64,000 bases of DNA, taken from Moorena sp. SIOASIH (GTDB taxonomy: Bacteria; Cyanobacteriota; Cyanobacteriia; Cyanobacteriales; Coleofasciculaceae). Numbering within the stretch: position 1 is the first letter of the stretch; each line of letters starts with the position of its first letter. Shown one piece after another: positions 44,430 to 54,029 of the stretch. The notes below the pieces were generated by a model. The model was not told the DNA's origin, did not search any database, and saw only the letters and a list, made by a program, of their open reading frames with translations. The DNA lies in the NCBI RefSeq assembly GCF_010671925.1, contig NZ_JAAHIH010000013.1:19227-83226 (forward strand), in the 5' to 3' direction. The position numbers and the translations under genes are program-made.

Positions 44430-46436
44430 ATGAAACCGTCAAAAAAGTTAGATTCAGAGAATCAAAAAGCTACGATTAGGACTCAAGCAGGAGTGCTCCA
44501 AGAAGATGCGATCGCTCCTATGTCTAAAAAACCGCCAAAAAGCCGGAACCAGTCAGACTATCCCCAGATTGTACGTTGGAGTAATATCAGAACTGAGTTC
44601 AGAATGCGGCGAGAAGCCAATCCTTTGTTTTCCCCCTATATCAATACTCGAAAGGGGGAAGTTAAAAATGTCGTACTGGGCATTGGTGGTGCGATGGGTC
44701 ATGACGGTAACGTGGCACTGATTGTTGATGGTAAACTCATCGCTGCTAGCCAAGAGGAAAGGTTTACTGGATACAAGCACGACGGCTGTTTTCCTTTTTC
44801 AGCCATTAAGGACTGTCTGGAAATCGCAGAATTGAAGCCATGGGATGTTGATGTTTGTGTTTTTGCAGAAAAACCCGTTCAGAGGTTTTTAGCTCAGCAA
44901 ATCCAACGACCAAGCAGTTGGTTGAGTCGGCTGGTTGGGTATTTAATGCCGAAATCATGGCAAAGCCAGTATACAGTAGCTGCCCAACGGATGCTGCCCA
45001 ACGCTAAATTCTTCTACGCCTGGCATCACCTCTGCCATACTGCAGCTGCTTTCTACACTTCCCCTTTCGAGAGTGCGACTTTCCTTTGCGTAGATGGAAG
45101 TGGAGAGGATGTCAGTGCTTCCCTAGGGCGGATTAGCCACAACACCCTTGAGGTGTATTATGAACAACCCTATGAAAATGGCTTGGGCATGCTCTACACC
45201 CTATTGACGAGATACCTTGGCTTCGATTTGGGCTGTGAATATAAGGTAATGGGTCTGGCTCCCTATGGAAAACCCTTGTATGTTGACCATTTGCGATCGC
45301 TACTGACTGAGGGTGCCCATGGCGGGATTCGGTTTACAGACAAGCTCACAAGTCATGAAAGCCTGAAGACAGCACAGAAGCTTGTAGCCAATGCTACTGG
45401 AATTCCCCCACGAGTAGCTGGAGAGCCTCTTTCCTCAGAACAGGTAGATATTGCTGCTTCTTTACAGGTAGTGTTTGAGGAAGAAGTGATCAAAATGGCT
45501 AAGTTTGCCCGCGAGAGTGTCGATGAAGAAAACCTCTTGTTCTGTGGCGGGTGCGCCCAAAATTGTGTTGTGGCTGGGAAACTTCGAGATTCATCCCTTT
45601 TCCAGAATGTCTTCAACTCTCCCGTAGGTGGGGATATGGGAAATGGACTGGGGGCTGCTCTGTTGTATGAAAGACAGCGGTTGGGCAAAGGTCAAAAGGT
45701 TCAAATTGAAACCCATGGGTTTTATCTAGGGTCAGAGCCAGGAAGTATACCAGACGAAGCACAATCTTACCGCTTGGAGTTTGAAGGTTCTCTCCACGAA
45801 TTTGCCGCTCGGTTGCTTTCAGAGGGCAAAATTCTTGGCTGGGTACGAGGTCGTATGGAACTCGGGGCTCGTGCTCTCGGCGCTCGCTCGATTTTAGCTG
45901 ACCCACGCCAACCTGATATGCAGTCGGTTCTCAACTTAAAAATCAAATTTCGGGAGTCATTCCGCCCCTTTGCTCCAGCGGTTCTGGCCGAAGAGGCTTC
46001 TAAGTGGTTTGATGTCTACCAGCCTTCCGATTACATGCAATACACAGCCTACCTCAAACCAGAGCATCGGTATCCCCAGCCTGAAACCTTTGATTCCATG
46101 CGCGATCGCTTAAACTATGTCAAGTCTGTTGTTCCTAGCATTGTCCATGTGGATTACTCAGCACGCTTGCAAACTGTTGATGCCAAAGTCCACCCCGACT
46201 TCCATAAACTAATTAGTGCCTTTTTCAAAATAACTGGAATTCCGCTGATTATTAACACAAGTTTTAACGTCAGTGGGCAGCCAATCGTTAGAACAGCCCA
46301 GGAGGCATGGAAATGCTTCATTCACACTGATCTAGACTTTCTCGTCATTAATGATTCTATTTTCCGAAATCCATTTAATAAATCACAGGAGGAAAAAATC
46401 CAATGGAGAAAACAATTCGACAACCACTTACGGTAA
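44430..46436 (+). CDS. O-carbamoyltransferase (NodU/CmcH family)
   Basis: 668 residues, the family's full length. The N-terminal domain carries VLGIGGAMGHDGNVALIVDGKLIAASQEERFTGYKHD and the metal/nucleotide-binding HHLCHTAAAFYTSPF, then FLCVDGSGEDVSASLG and GCEYKVMGLAPYGKP. The C-terminal YrdC-like domain carries ELGARALGARSILADPR, FRESFRPFAPAVL and TSFNVSGQPIVRTAQEAW. The enzyme uses carbamoyl phosphate to carbamoylate a hydroxyl group, usually on a sugar or antibiotic scaffold. It strengthens the case that the surrounding genes build a decorated glycosylated product. Confidence 0.95.
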   Translation: MKPSKKLDSENQKATIRTQAGVLQEDAIAPMSKKPPKSRNQSDYPQIVRWSNIRTEFRMRREANPLFSPYINTRKGEVKNVVLGIGGAMGHDGNVALIVDGKLIAASQEERFTGYKHDGCFPFSAIKDCLEIAELKPWDVDVCVFAEKPVQRFLAQQIQRPSSWLSRLVGYLMPKSWQSQYTVAAQRMLPNAKFFYAWHHLCHTAAAFYTSPFESATFLCVDGSGEDVSASLGRISHNTLEVYYEQPYENGLGMLYTLLTRYLGFDLGCEYKVMGLAPYGKPLYVDHLRSLLTEGAHGGIRFTDKLTSHESLKTAQKLVANATGIPPRVAGEPLSSEQVDIAASLQVVFEEEVIKMAKFARESVDEENLLFCGGCAQNCVVAGKLRDSSLFQNVFNSPVGGDMGNGLGAALLYERQRLGKGQKVQIETHGFYLGSEPGSIPDEAQSYRLEFEGSLHEFAARLLSEGKILGWVRGRMELGARALGARSILADPRQPDMQSVLNLKIKFRESFRPFAPAVLAEEASKWFDVYQPSDYMQYTAYLKPEHRYPQPETFDSMRDRLNYVKSVVPSIVHVDYSARLQTVDAKVHPDFHKLISAFFKITGIPLIINTSFNVSGQPIVRTAQEAWKCFIHTDLDFLVINDSIFRNPFNKSQEEKIQWRKQFDNHLR

Positions 46437-46525
46437 TTCTTATAAAGATAATTAAAATCCTTACGCCCCCAGCGAAACCTGGTTGGCAGCGAAGCCGCCG
46501 CTCCTGCGATTTAAAGGGAAGGTAA

Positions 46526-46769
46526 TATCAAGTCTGGTTGAATACCCATAATTAATGGAGAGTGTGGGAAGGGTGGGGAGGGTGGGAAGTGTGGGGAGAT
46601 GGGGAGATGGGGAGATGGGGAGATGGGGAGATGGGGGAGATTTTTATTAAGCGATGCAGCGCGGTCTTGGGGAGGCAGCGCGGTCTTGGGGGTTCCCCCC
46701 ATGAGCGACTGCCGTTGGTTTCCCCCATGAGCGACTGCATCAAGACAGGGTAATTATCCTGACATGATA
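46526..46769. mobile_element. TATCA element with nested CATCAAGAC hairpin
   Basis: TATCAAGTCTGGTTGAATACC left, GGTAATTATCCTGACATGATA right, TAA on both sides (46523-46525, 46770-46772). Core of GGGGAGAT units. A CATCAAGAC hairpin (46651-46747) splits TTTTATTAA from GGGTAATTATCC, which are contiguous in the copy at 57381. Confidence 0.85.
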
Positions 46770-46784
46770 TAAGTCATGTTTCGT

Positions 46785-46868
46785 GTAAGCATATGCGCTA
46801 CGCGCATTGGCTGATAGCTGTTCGGTGTAGCGTGCGCGTAGGCCGTAGGCCTTTAGCTGAATGCTTAC
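46785..46868. repeat. GTAAGC element, short
   Basis: GTAAGCATATGCGCTACGCGC to GCTGAATGCTTAC. Confidence 0.7.
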
Positions 46869-46874
46869 AGTTGG

Positions 46875-47050
46875 TTTTGCCCCCCTAACCCTCCAATTTT
46901 GGGCGTTGCTGATTCTGGGTATGGTTTTGCCCCCCTAGCCCCCCAATTTTGGGGGGAAAAAGACTTTCTTGCGTCCCCCAAAGTTGGGGGATTTAGGGGG
47001 CTTGACCAAAACCAGATGATCGCGCATTCATTCCTTAATTCCGCAACGCC
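46875..47050. repeat. CCCCCAATTTTGGGG repeat segment
   Basis: Inverted and direct copies of CCCCCCTAGCCCCCCAATTTTGGGG and its complement; relatives near 53866-53945. Confidence 0.65.
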
Positions 47051-47143
47051 CCAATTTTGGGCAGGGCTGTTTCAAAGTACCTCATAATTGGGGAACCAAC
47101 AGGGACAATGGGTAAGTTCTGTCCTATTTCTAGCGTTTCTCAT

Positions 47144-47366
47144 AGTTCTGAGGTACAAAATTTTTTCATTATTACCTATTTCCTGCTCCCTGCTCCCTGC
47201 TCCCTGCTCCCTGCTCCCTGCTCCCTGCTCCCTGCTCCCTGCTCCCTGCTCCCTGCTCCCTGCTCCCTGCTCCCTGCTCCTTGCTCCCTGCTCCCTGCTC
47301 CCTGCTCCCTGTTCCCTGTTCCCTGTTCCCTGTTCCCTAAAACCCATAATTTTGTACCTCATTAGT
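47144..47366. repeat. Long GAGGTACA element before the NRPS gene
   Basis: Left end TTCTGAGGTACAAAATTTTT, right end CATAATTTTGTACCTCATTAG. Core of about 24 units of CTGCTCC, then CTGTTCC (47166-47336): strictly pyrimidine-rich on this strand. It lies 34 bases upstream of the NRPS start codon. Confidence 0.85.
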
Positions 47367-47400
47367 TTGATATTTGCTATATTGGCATCAGTTTGAAGCT

Positions 47401-50400
47401 ATGGCATCCTCCACTCCCAAAGAATCCAGTGTTAATCCTTCGAGCCAAACCGAGTCTGAAAGTTTGGTTTCAGATTTCTGGAAATCTGTTAAAACTAACA
47501 TCAAATTAAAGCATCAGGCTCCTCCAATTAAGCCTGTCCAACGTAACGGAAATCTACCCCTTTCCTTTGCCCAGGAGCGGCTGTGGTATCTCGACCAGTT
47601 GCAGCCTGGTAACTCTTTCCATAATATGCGTATGGCCCTTCGCCTCCAGGGTGTACTCAACATAGACGCACTGGAGCAAAGTCTGAGGGAAATTGTGTGC
47701 CGCCACGAAATCCTACGCACCACATTTACCGCTGTGGATGGCAAACCTGTGCAAGTCATCTCCCCAAATATCTCCCCAAATATCTCCCCAAATATCTCCC
47801 CAAATATCTCCCCAAATACAGTATTGGAGTTGCCAGTAGTAGACCTCCAGAAACTCCCTAAAACTGAGCGGGAAACTGAAACTCACCGACTAGCCACTGA
47901 AGAGGCTGAAAAGCCTTTCGACCTGGCACAAGGACCATTGTGGCGCTGCAAACTCTTGCGCCTGAGGGAAGAGGAACATGTACTGATCTCGATAATACAC
48001 CACATCATTTTTGACGGTTGGTCTCATGCTGTTTTCTGGCGAGAAATGGTTGCGCTCTACGAAGCCTTTGTCACCGGGAAGCCGTCGCCACTTCCTAAAC
48101 TCCTGATTCAGTATGCTGATTTTGCTCAATCACAACGACAATGGCTGCAAGGTCAAGTGCTGGAGTCTCAGCTTGACTACTGGAAGCAGCAATTACGTGG
48201 TAATGTTCCCCAGTTAGAATTGCCCATTGACTACCCAAAACCCACTGTCCCAACTCACCAAGGTAGACTTCAATATCTAGCACTATCTAAACACCTCACC
48301 AAAGCCCTCAAGACCCTGAGTCATCAGGAGGGTGTGTCTCTGTTTGTGACATTACTGGCGGCATTTAAAACCTTACTTTATCGATACACAGGTCAGGAAG
48401 ACATGATTGTGTGTTCTCCTGTGGCCGGTCGCAATCGAGTGCAAACCAAAAAGTTAATTGGATACTTTAACAATATTGTTGTAGTGCGCACTGGACTGGG
48501 GGGAAACCCAAGTTTTCGGGAAGTAATCGGTCGGGTGAGCCAAGTCACCTTAGGAGCCACTCAACACCAAGACTTGCCCTTCCAGAAGCTGGCAGATCTG
48601 GTTCCCATTCCTCTGTCGAGAGGGATGTTTGCTCTGCAAAATACCCCAAGTAAACCCGAACAGATGGCAGGCATCACGGTGAGTCATCTGCCTTCAGATC
48701 GGCAGACGGCAGATTTTGATTTGTTCCTGTCTATGAAGGAGACGGGAGGACAACTCAAGGGCAGGCTACAGTACAAAACTGATTTGTTTGAGGCAGCTAC
48801 AATTACCCAGATGCTAGAGAATTTCCAGGCTTTACTGGAAAGTGTCATTGCTAATCCGGATCGGCATCTGGAGGAGTTGCCCTCTTTTGGAAAGGCAAAC
48901 CCGATTGACGCAGTGGGGTCATCGTCCGCGATCGCTATTGAACCCCGAAAAATAGAAACAGTCCTAGCACAACATCCCGATGTCGAAGAAAGTCTGGTCA
49001 CTATTCAGGAAGACCCACCGGGGGAAAAGTGCCTGATCGCCTATGTAGTCCCAAATCAGAAACAGGTTCCCAGCCTAAAGGAACTGCGCCGTTTCCTGAA
49101 GCAGAAGCTACCCAACTATAGGGTACCTTCAAGGTTTGTTCCCCTAGAAGCAATGCCCCTCACACCTGACGGTAACGTAGACTATACTGCTCTACCAGCT
49201 CCCCACTTGATCAGGCAAACCCCAGAACAAGCCTATGTAGCACCTCGCACCCCCATTGAGCAAAATCTAGCAGAAATTTGGGCGAAAGTCCTTTGGCGAG
49301 ACCAAGATGTAGGCATCCATGACAACTTCTTTGACCTGGGAGGACATTCCTTACTGTCGATGCGCCTAGTGGCAGAAATTGAGGAAGCCTTCCAGAAAAC
49401 ACTCCCTTTAGCATCCCTATCCCAGTTAGGTACCATTGCTGAACTGGCTAGCTTTTTGGAGCAGGCAGCCGAATCAACACCAACACCCTCAGTCTTACCA
49501 CCAATATCCCCACCATCATCACCCTTCCCTGAGCTGTCACCAGAAATCTATCGCAAACTATTGGCCTACAATGCTGGACGCAAAGGTCAACGAGCCGCCC
49601 CCAACTCCTTAATAGTAGGCATGAACACCTCTGGAACAAAGCAGCCCCTGTTCTGGTGTTCAGGACGGTTTCAATACGTAGTTCAACTAGCTGAGTATCT
49701 AGGTCAAGACCAGCCCACCTATGCCATGAGCTCAGGGCAGTCTGCTATAAAATACACCAACGATAATATCAAAGCCTTAGCAGCACATTACGTCAGGGAA
49801 ATTCTCACCATCCAGCCATCTGGGTCTTACTTACTGGGAGGATACTGCTCTGGTGGAACGATTGCTTTTGAAATTGCCCAGCAACTACTCAGTCAAGGGA
49901 AAACCATCACCCTGCTATGCCTACTCGAAAAATTCATCCCCCAACTTTATCCAGGCCGGGTGGCACTTTTATTCGGTCGAGACAGTGAGTTCAACCCTTA
50001 CAACTCTTTCCAGAACCTGGAGTTAGGCTGGCGTAAATTTTATCAGGGAGGATTTAGTATAGACCTGATCTCTGGAGCCCACAAACAGTTCTGGTATCAA
50101 CCCCACATCCACGTATTCATCCCAAAATTACAGGCTGCCATCGAGAACGCTCAGAGGGAGGAAACATTACAAACTGCCATCGAGAATACTCAGACAGAGG
50201 AAACCGGACAGATTTTCTCTGAGAAAGCCTATCGAGCTGAGCTTGTTGCCCGACCATCCTTGGTAGCTTCGGCGGGAGAAACCATCTCGATTCCGATCAC
50301 AGTCAAGAATATTTCTTCTGTGACCTGGCTATCGACCCATAAAAGTGCGATCCGACTAGGAAATCACTGGTTAGATCAGAGCACAGAAGTGATACAGTGG

Positions 50401-51594
50401 TCTGATGGTAGAGTAGACCTGCCATCGGATTTGCCACCAGGGGAAGACATTGAATTGTCCTTGGAGGTGACCACGCCAGTCGAATCTGGTCACTACTTGT
50501 TAGAACTGGATCTGGTGGAAGAGGGGATAACTTGGTTCAAAGATTTTGGTTCCCAAACCACAACGGTTGAGGTGAGTGTCAATCCTGAGCAGGAGACGAT
50601 TACCTTAGAGCAAGACAATCCTGAAGTTTATCGCTGCCGAGGTCACTGGGAATTTGAGAAAGGGGATGTAGACAGAGCCATCATCAACTACCAAAAAGCC
50701 CTTCAACTGGATCCAAGTGGGCCAGTTGAAGTCTATCAAAACCTAGGAGACGCTCTGAGTCAGCAAAAGCAGTTTCCATTAGCCATAACTGCCTACACCA
50801 AAGCTCTTGAGTTACAGCCAGACAATGGACATGTTTATTTTAGGCTCGGCAATGCTCAGCTAGAGGAAAACGAGCTAGATAGTGCCATTGCCAGCTACCA
50901 AAAAGCGATTGAGCTGGCTCCTCCATCGGCGTGGATACACAAAAACCTAGGCAAAGCTTTGCATAAGCAAGGACAGTTAGAGTCCGCCATCGCTAATTAC
51001 ACCAAAGCCATCAAATTACAGCCCGATATGCCGGAGCTTTATGTTCAATTAAGTTCTGTTCAGCTCAGACTTGGACAAATCGAGTCGGCCATAGCCAACT
51101 ACAAAGAAGCGATGTTCTTAAATCCAGACAATCTCTGGGTTTATTGTCAATTGGGCAACACTTACCTAAGAGGCGGGGATAGAAAAGCAGCGATCACCTG
51201 TTATCAAAAAGTGATCGAGGTCGATCCATCTTATGCTGACGCCTACCGACACTGGGGGAATGCTCTGACTCACTTCGGGGAGCTAGAGTCGGCCATAGCC
51301 TATTATCAAAAAGCAATTGAATTGCAGCCAGACAATCCCAATTTTTATCATATGTTAGGCAATGCTCAGCTTAAGCAAGGGGATATAGGAAATGCGATCG
51401 CTTCTTATCAAAAAGTGATTGAGTTGAATCCCAAACAGTTTAGAGCGTACACAAATCTGGGACACCTTTTCAACAAGCTTGGGCAACTAGATCAAGCCTA
51501 CGCTGCTTACACTAAAGCCATGCACTTACAACCCAAAAGTCGAGTTGTGGCTCGCAGCTTGGAAAACCTCAGGGGAAAAAAGGGGGGGATGTAG
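47401..51594 (+). CDS. NRPS-like protein: condensation, adenylation stump, carrier, thioesterase, Ig-like, TPR
   Basis: 1397 residues from ATG 47401. Order: condensation domain (about 45-480, active site HHIIFDG with His200-His201-Asp205). Then only the C-terminal subdomain of an adenylation domain (about 505-600), with Asn for the usual catalytic Lys in GNVDYTALP. Carrier domain (DLGGHSLLSM, Ser650). Thioesterase (about 690-920) with GGYCSGG, which puts Cys816 at the nucleophile position, a Glu in LLCLLEKF where Asp is usual, and His in SGAHKQFW. An Ig-like domain (SVTWLSTHKSAIRLGNHW to WFKDFGSQTTTVEV) and about eight TPR repeats follow. The amino-acid-selecting A core is absent, so the carrier must be loaded in trans, plausibly by the free ligase. 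A 12-base minisatellite (ISPN units) lies in the C domain. Confidence 0.85.
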   Translation: MASSTPKESSVNPSSQTESESLVSDFWKSVKTNIKLKHQAPPIKPVQRNGNLPLSFAQERLWYLDQLQPGNSFHNMRMALRLQGVLNIDALEQSLREIVCRHEILRTTFTAVDGKPVQVISPNISPNISPNISPNISPNTVLELPVVDLQKLPKTERETETHRLATEEAEKPFDLAQGPLWRCKLLRLREEEHVLISIIHHIIFDGWSHAVFWREMVALYEAFVTGKPSPLPKLLIQYADFAQSQRQWLQGQVLESQLDYWKQQLRGNVPQLELPIDYPKPTVPTHQGRLQYLALSKHLTKALKTLSHQEGVSLFVTLLAAFKTLLYRYTGQEDMIVCSPVAGRNRVQTKKLIGYFNNIVVVRTGLGGNPSFREVIGRVSQVTLGATQHQDLPFQKLADLVPIPLSRGMFALQNTPSKPEQMAGITVSHLPSDRQTADFDLFLSMKETGGQLKGRLQYKTDLFEAATITQMLENFQALLESVIANPDRHLEELPSFGKANPIDAVGSSSAIAIEPRKIETVLAQHPDVEESLVTIQEDPPGEKCLIAYVVPNQKQVPSLKELRRFLKQKLPNYRVPSRFVPLEAMPLTPDGNVDYTALPAPHLIRQTPEQAYVAPRTPIEQNLAEIWAKVLWRDQDVGIHDNFFDLGGHSLLSMRLVAEIEEAFQKTLPLASLSQLGTIAELASFLEQAAESTPTPSVLPPISPPSSPFPELSPEIYRKLLAYNAGRKGQRAAPNSLIVGMNTSGTKQPLFWCSGRFQYVVQLAEYLGQDQPTYAMSSGQSAIKYTNDNIKALAAHYVREILTIQPSGSYLLGGYCSGGTIAFEIAQQLLSQGKTITLLCLLEKFIPQLYPGRVALLFGRDSEFNPYNSFQNLELGWRKFYQGGFSIDLISGAHKQFWYQPHIHVFIPKLQAAIENAQREETLQTAIENTQTEETGQIFSEKAYRAELVARPSLVASAGETISIPITVKNISSVTWLSTHKSAIRLGNHWLDQSTEVIQWSDGRVDLPSDLPPGEDIELSLEVTTPVESGHYLLELDLVEEGITWFKDFGSQTTTVEVSVNPEQETITLEQDNPEVYRCRGHWEFEKGDVDRAIINYQKALQLDPSGPVEVYQNLGDALSQQKQFPLAITAYTKALELQPDNGHVYFRLGNAQLEENELDSAIASYQKAIELAPPSAWIHKNLGKALHKQGQLESAIANYTKAIKLQPDMPELYVQLSSVQLRLGQIESAIANYKEAMFLNPDNLWVYCQLGNTYLRGGDRKAAITCYQKVIEVDPSYADAYRHWGNALTHFGELESAIAYYQKAIELQPDNPNFYHMLGNAQLKQGDIGNAIASYQKVIELNPKQFRAYTNLGHLFNKLGQLDQAYAAYTKAMHLQPKSRVVARSLENLRGKKGGM
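47760..47820 (+). repeat. In-frame 12-base minisatellite in the condensation domain
   Basis: The unit AATATCTCCCCA is repeated about five times, giving ISPN repeated in the loop after KPVQV. Confidence 0.85.
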
Positions 51595-51706
51595 AAAAAG
51601 GGCTGTTGGAGCGAGAGCCAGATAAAATGCGATCGCGTCTTTGAGTGTAAAAGTCATAGAACAAGAATTCACGAATCACTAGTCAGATAACTAGTCAGGT
51701 AAGTTA

Positions 51707-53638
51707 ATGAGTAAATCAAAAATTAAAAACCAAAACCCAATCTTGACTTGGGTAGCTAAAGGGAATGCCCTCATAGAACTGGGAAAATTTGAGGAAGCTG
51801 AAGCAGTATTCCAGGAACTTTCCCATAAATACCCTGAAAAAAAACAAGGCTATGGAGGTTTGGCTCGTGTAGCGATACATTGCCAAAAGTGGGAGCTGGC
51901 TGTTGAAATACTTGATTTAGCAATCAGCCTTTTTCCAGGTGATTGGAAGTTTCTGTTGCAGAAAATCAATGCCCTATTGAATATTCCCTTATTTGAGCAA
52001 GCCAAACAGCTAATTCACGCTGGACAATCACGGTTTCCCCAAACCATACAATTCACTATCGCTGAAGCGAATTTATTCCAAAAACAATATAATTACCAAC
52101 AAGCCCAAAAAATCCTGAAAACAGCCAATCTAAGATATCCGGAAAATTTGACTATTCAACTTGAGATGGCTTACAACCATTTACAACTTGGCGAAATTCA
52201 AGACGCCAGAAGCCTACTAGATAAACTAAAACAGAGCAGCTGTTGTAAAAAAATGCCTCTATTTACAAAACTTTACTTAAAAACTCTGAGCTATGATAAT
52301 AATCTAGGTGAACTTAAGCAATATATTCAGGAAATTATATCAAGCCCAACGTTGAATAGCCAATGGTTTAATAACGAGCTGCTCATCCAGTATTCCCAAG
52401 TATTAGTTAGTCAAGGTCATTATCAAGAAGCCTATGAATTATATAATCAGTTAACCAGACAGGAGCCTGGTAACTCAATGGTTTATAAAAAACAACTTCT
52501 TGGCCTATTTGAATTAGAAAAAATTACTAATATTGAAAAATTCAGCAATTTTGAGCAAACCCCTCAATTAGGGCTTTTAGTAGAAGAAACTAGTCAGTCC
52601 CTACAGGCTCGACTCACCTCTTATCTAGGCACTCATTCAGACTTTACAGAAATTAATAGTTTTTTGGGGAAAGTTATTGAAAAAAATCAACAACTATCAA
52701 GCAGCTATCAAACCGTTTTATTGAATACTTATATTTCTCCATTTGAGGTCTATAAATTCACAGTTATTCTCCTAGAACATATCCTAAATAAAATTCCGTT
52801 TTCATTGGTTAGATTAGGGGATGGAGAAGGTAACTTTTTAGACTATGAAGAAACATTTCAGGATTTACAAAATCAGGATCGTGAAGAAATACAAATAGTT
52901 TTTTGGGGTAATGTACAGATAAATAGAAATGACTTTAAAAAACTTATTCCTGACTATGTTTCAGCTATCCAAAATGCTGATCTAATCGGAATTCCAGAAC
53001 TCTATAGATTTTGTTACTCATTAGATTATCAATTAATAAACAACAATTATGGACGAGAAATGCGAGGGTTACTTTCTATAATTAATACCCTAACTGATTC
53101 AAAATTTAATCAGGAACACTCTAGGGATAAACTTATCAATCAAACCCTGACATCCTGTAACATTCATCACGATCTTGAGACCTGGGGACTTTATCGATTA
53201 ATTTTCAATCACTTAAAGGAATGTTCAGTTATTTCATGTCACGATAATATTAGTCAAGTTCTGAGAGAAAAATACGGAGTTGCGGTTAACCGGTTATATA
53301 AAATACCGTCAGAATATAGCTTTTCGCAACTGTTTAATTATGAAGACCAGCAAGCTCAACCTCATTATCCTTACTATTTTAATCAAATCTGTTCCGAAAT
53401 TACTGTCTCCTATAGAGGAGAGGTATTTCTGGTGGCTGCAGGTTTCTTAGGCAAGATCTACTGCAATATTATCAAAAATCGCGGGGGTATTGCCCTTGAT
53501 ATTGGCAGTATTGCTGACTATTGGCTAAATTACAAGACAAGATGGAATCTTCAGGGGATTCCTAATCCTAATTACTATGGGAAGTTTGCGAAACTAATTA
53601 ATAGGGATCTAAGGGGGGCTCAAGGAGCTTCATTGTAA
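51707..53638 (+). CDS. TPR protein with C-terminal GT-D glycosyltransferase domain
   Basis: 643 residues. The first 290 residues are TPR-like repeats (ALIELGKFEEAEAVFQELSHKYPEKKQGYGGLARVAI; later QVLVSQGHYQEAYELYNQLT). The C-terminal 300 or so match the GT-D (DUF1792) fold: PFSLVRLGDGEGNFLDYEE at the start, IGIPELYRF, and the end GEVFLVAAGFLGKIYCNIIKNRGGIALDIGSIADYW. GT-D enzymes add sugars to glycoproteins or glycans; the DGE motif replaces DxD. The TPRs resemble those of the NRPS-like protein upstream, suggesting the two interact or act on a shared scaffold. The stop codon is the first three bases of a GTAAGC element end. Confidence 0.8.
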   Translation: MSKSKIKNQNPILTWVAKGNALIELGKFEEAEAVFQELSHKYPEKKQGYGGLARVAIHCQKWELAVEILDLAISLFPGDWKFLLQKINALLNIPLFEQAKQLIHAGQSRFPQTIQFTIAEANLFQKQYNYQQAQKILKTANLRYPENLTIQLEMAYNHLQLGEIQDARSLLDKLKQSSCCKKMPLFTKLYLKTLSYDNNLGELKQYIQEIISSPTLNSQWFNNELLIQYSQVLVSQGHYQEAYELYNQLTRQEPGNSMVYKKQLLGLFELEKITNIEKFSNFEQTPQLGLLVEETSQSLQARLTSYLGTHSDFTEINSFLGKVIEKNQQLSSSYQTVLLNTYISPFEVYKFTVILLEHILNKIPFSLVRLGDGEGNFLDYEETFQDLQNQDREEIQIVFWGNVQINRNDFKKLIPDYVSAIQNADLIGIPELYRFCYSLDYQLINNNYGREMRGLLSIINTLTDSKFNQEHSRDKLINQTLTSCNIHHDLETWGLYRLIFNHLKECSVISCHDNISQVLREKYGVAVNRLYKIPSEYSFSQLFNYEDQQAQPHYPYYFNQICSEITVSYRGEVFLVAAGFLGKIYCNIIKNRGGIALDIGSIADYWLNYKTRWNLQGIPNPNYYGKFAKLINRDLRGAQGASL

Positions 53639-53824
53639 GCATTCAGCCTAATGCTGTCAGCTTAAAATAAACCTCTAAGGAGAGAATTTAATAGTTCGAG
53701 ATTAATCAGAATTGAAAGTCTGGGGATTTGCCCATTGCGCGATGGGCATTAGCTGATAGCTGATAGCTGAGGGCTGATAGCACCTCAAGTAGCACCTCAA
53801 GTAGCGCATTAGCTGAATGCTTAC
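53635..53824. repeat. GTAAGC element supplying the stop region of the GT-D gene
   Basis: GTAAGCATTCAGC at 53635-53647 and GCTGAATGCTTAC at 53812-53824; the TAA stop (53636-53638) is inside the left end. The internal GAAAGTCTGGGGA segment is shared with the 63.6 kb copy. Confidence 0.8.
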
Positions 53825-53859
53825 ATCTCAGAGGTTGTCTGAGAAGTCTCATTTGCTAC

Positions 53860-53955
53860 ATCAAAGCCCCCTAAATCCCCCAATTTTGGGGGACTTTTAG
53901 CCGCAAATTGATTCTTGTTCCCCCCAGAATTGGGGGGCTAGGGGGGCAAAATTCA
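53860..53955. repeat. CCCCCAATTTTGGGG repeat segment
   Basis: CCCCCTAAATCCCCCAATTTTGGGGG and CCAGAATTGGGGGGCTAGGGGGG; relatives at 46.9 kb. Confidence 0.65.
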
Positions 53956-54029
53956 GTATCAAAAAACTTTTCAGATATCCTCTCAATAAAGGATTAATGC
54001 GATCGCTTATTTCAGTATGCTGCCCTCAG

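Noticed and set aside
47072..47396. Open frames in both strands encoding LLPAPCS-type or EQGAGSR-type repeats
   Set aside because: Produced by the 7-base CTGCTCC tandem, which is open in several frames; not protein-like.
48890..49210. Complete NRPS adenylation domain in the 47401 protein
   Set aside because: The nucleotide-binding core motifs are absent; only the C-terminal subdomain remains.
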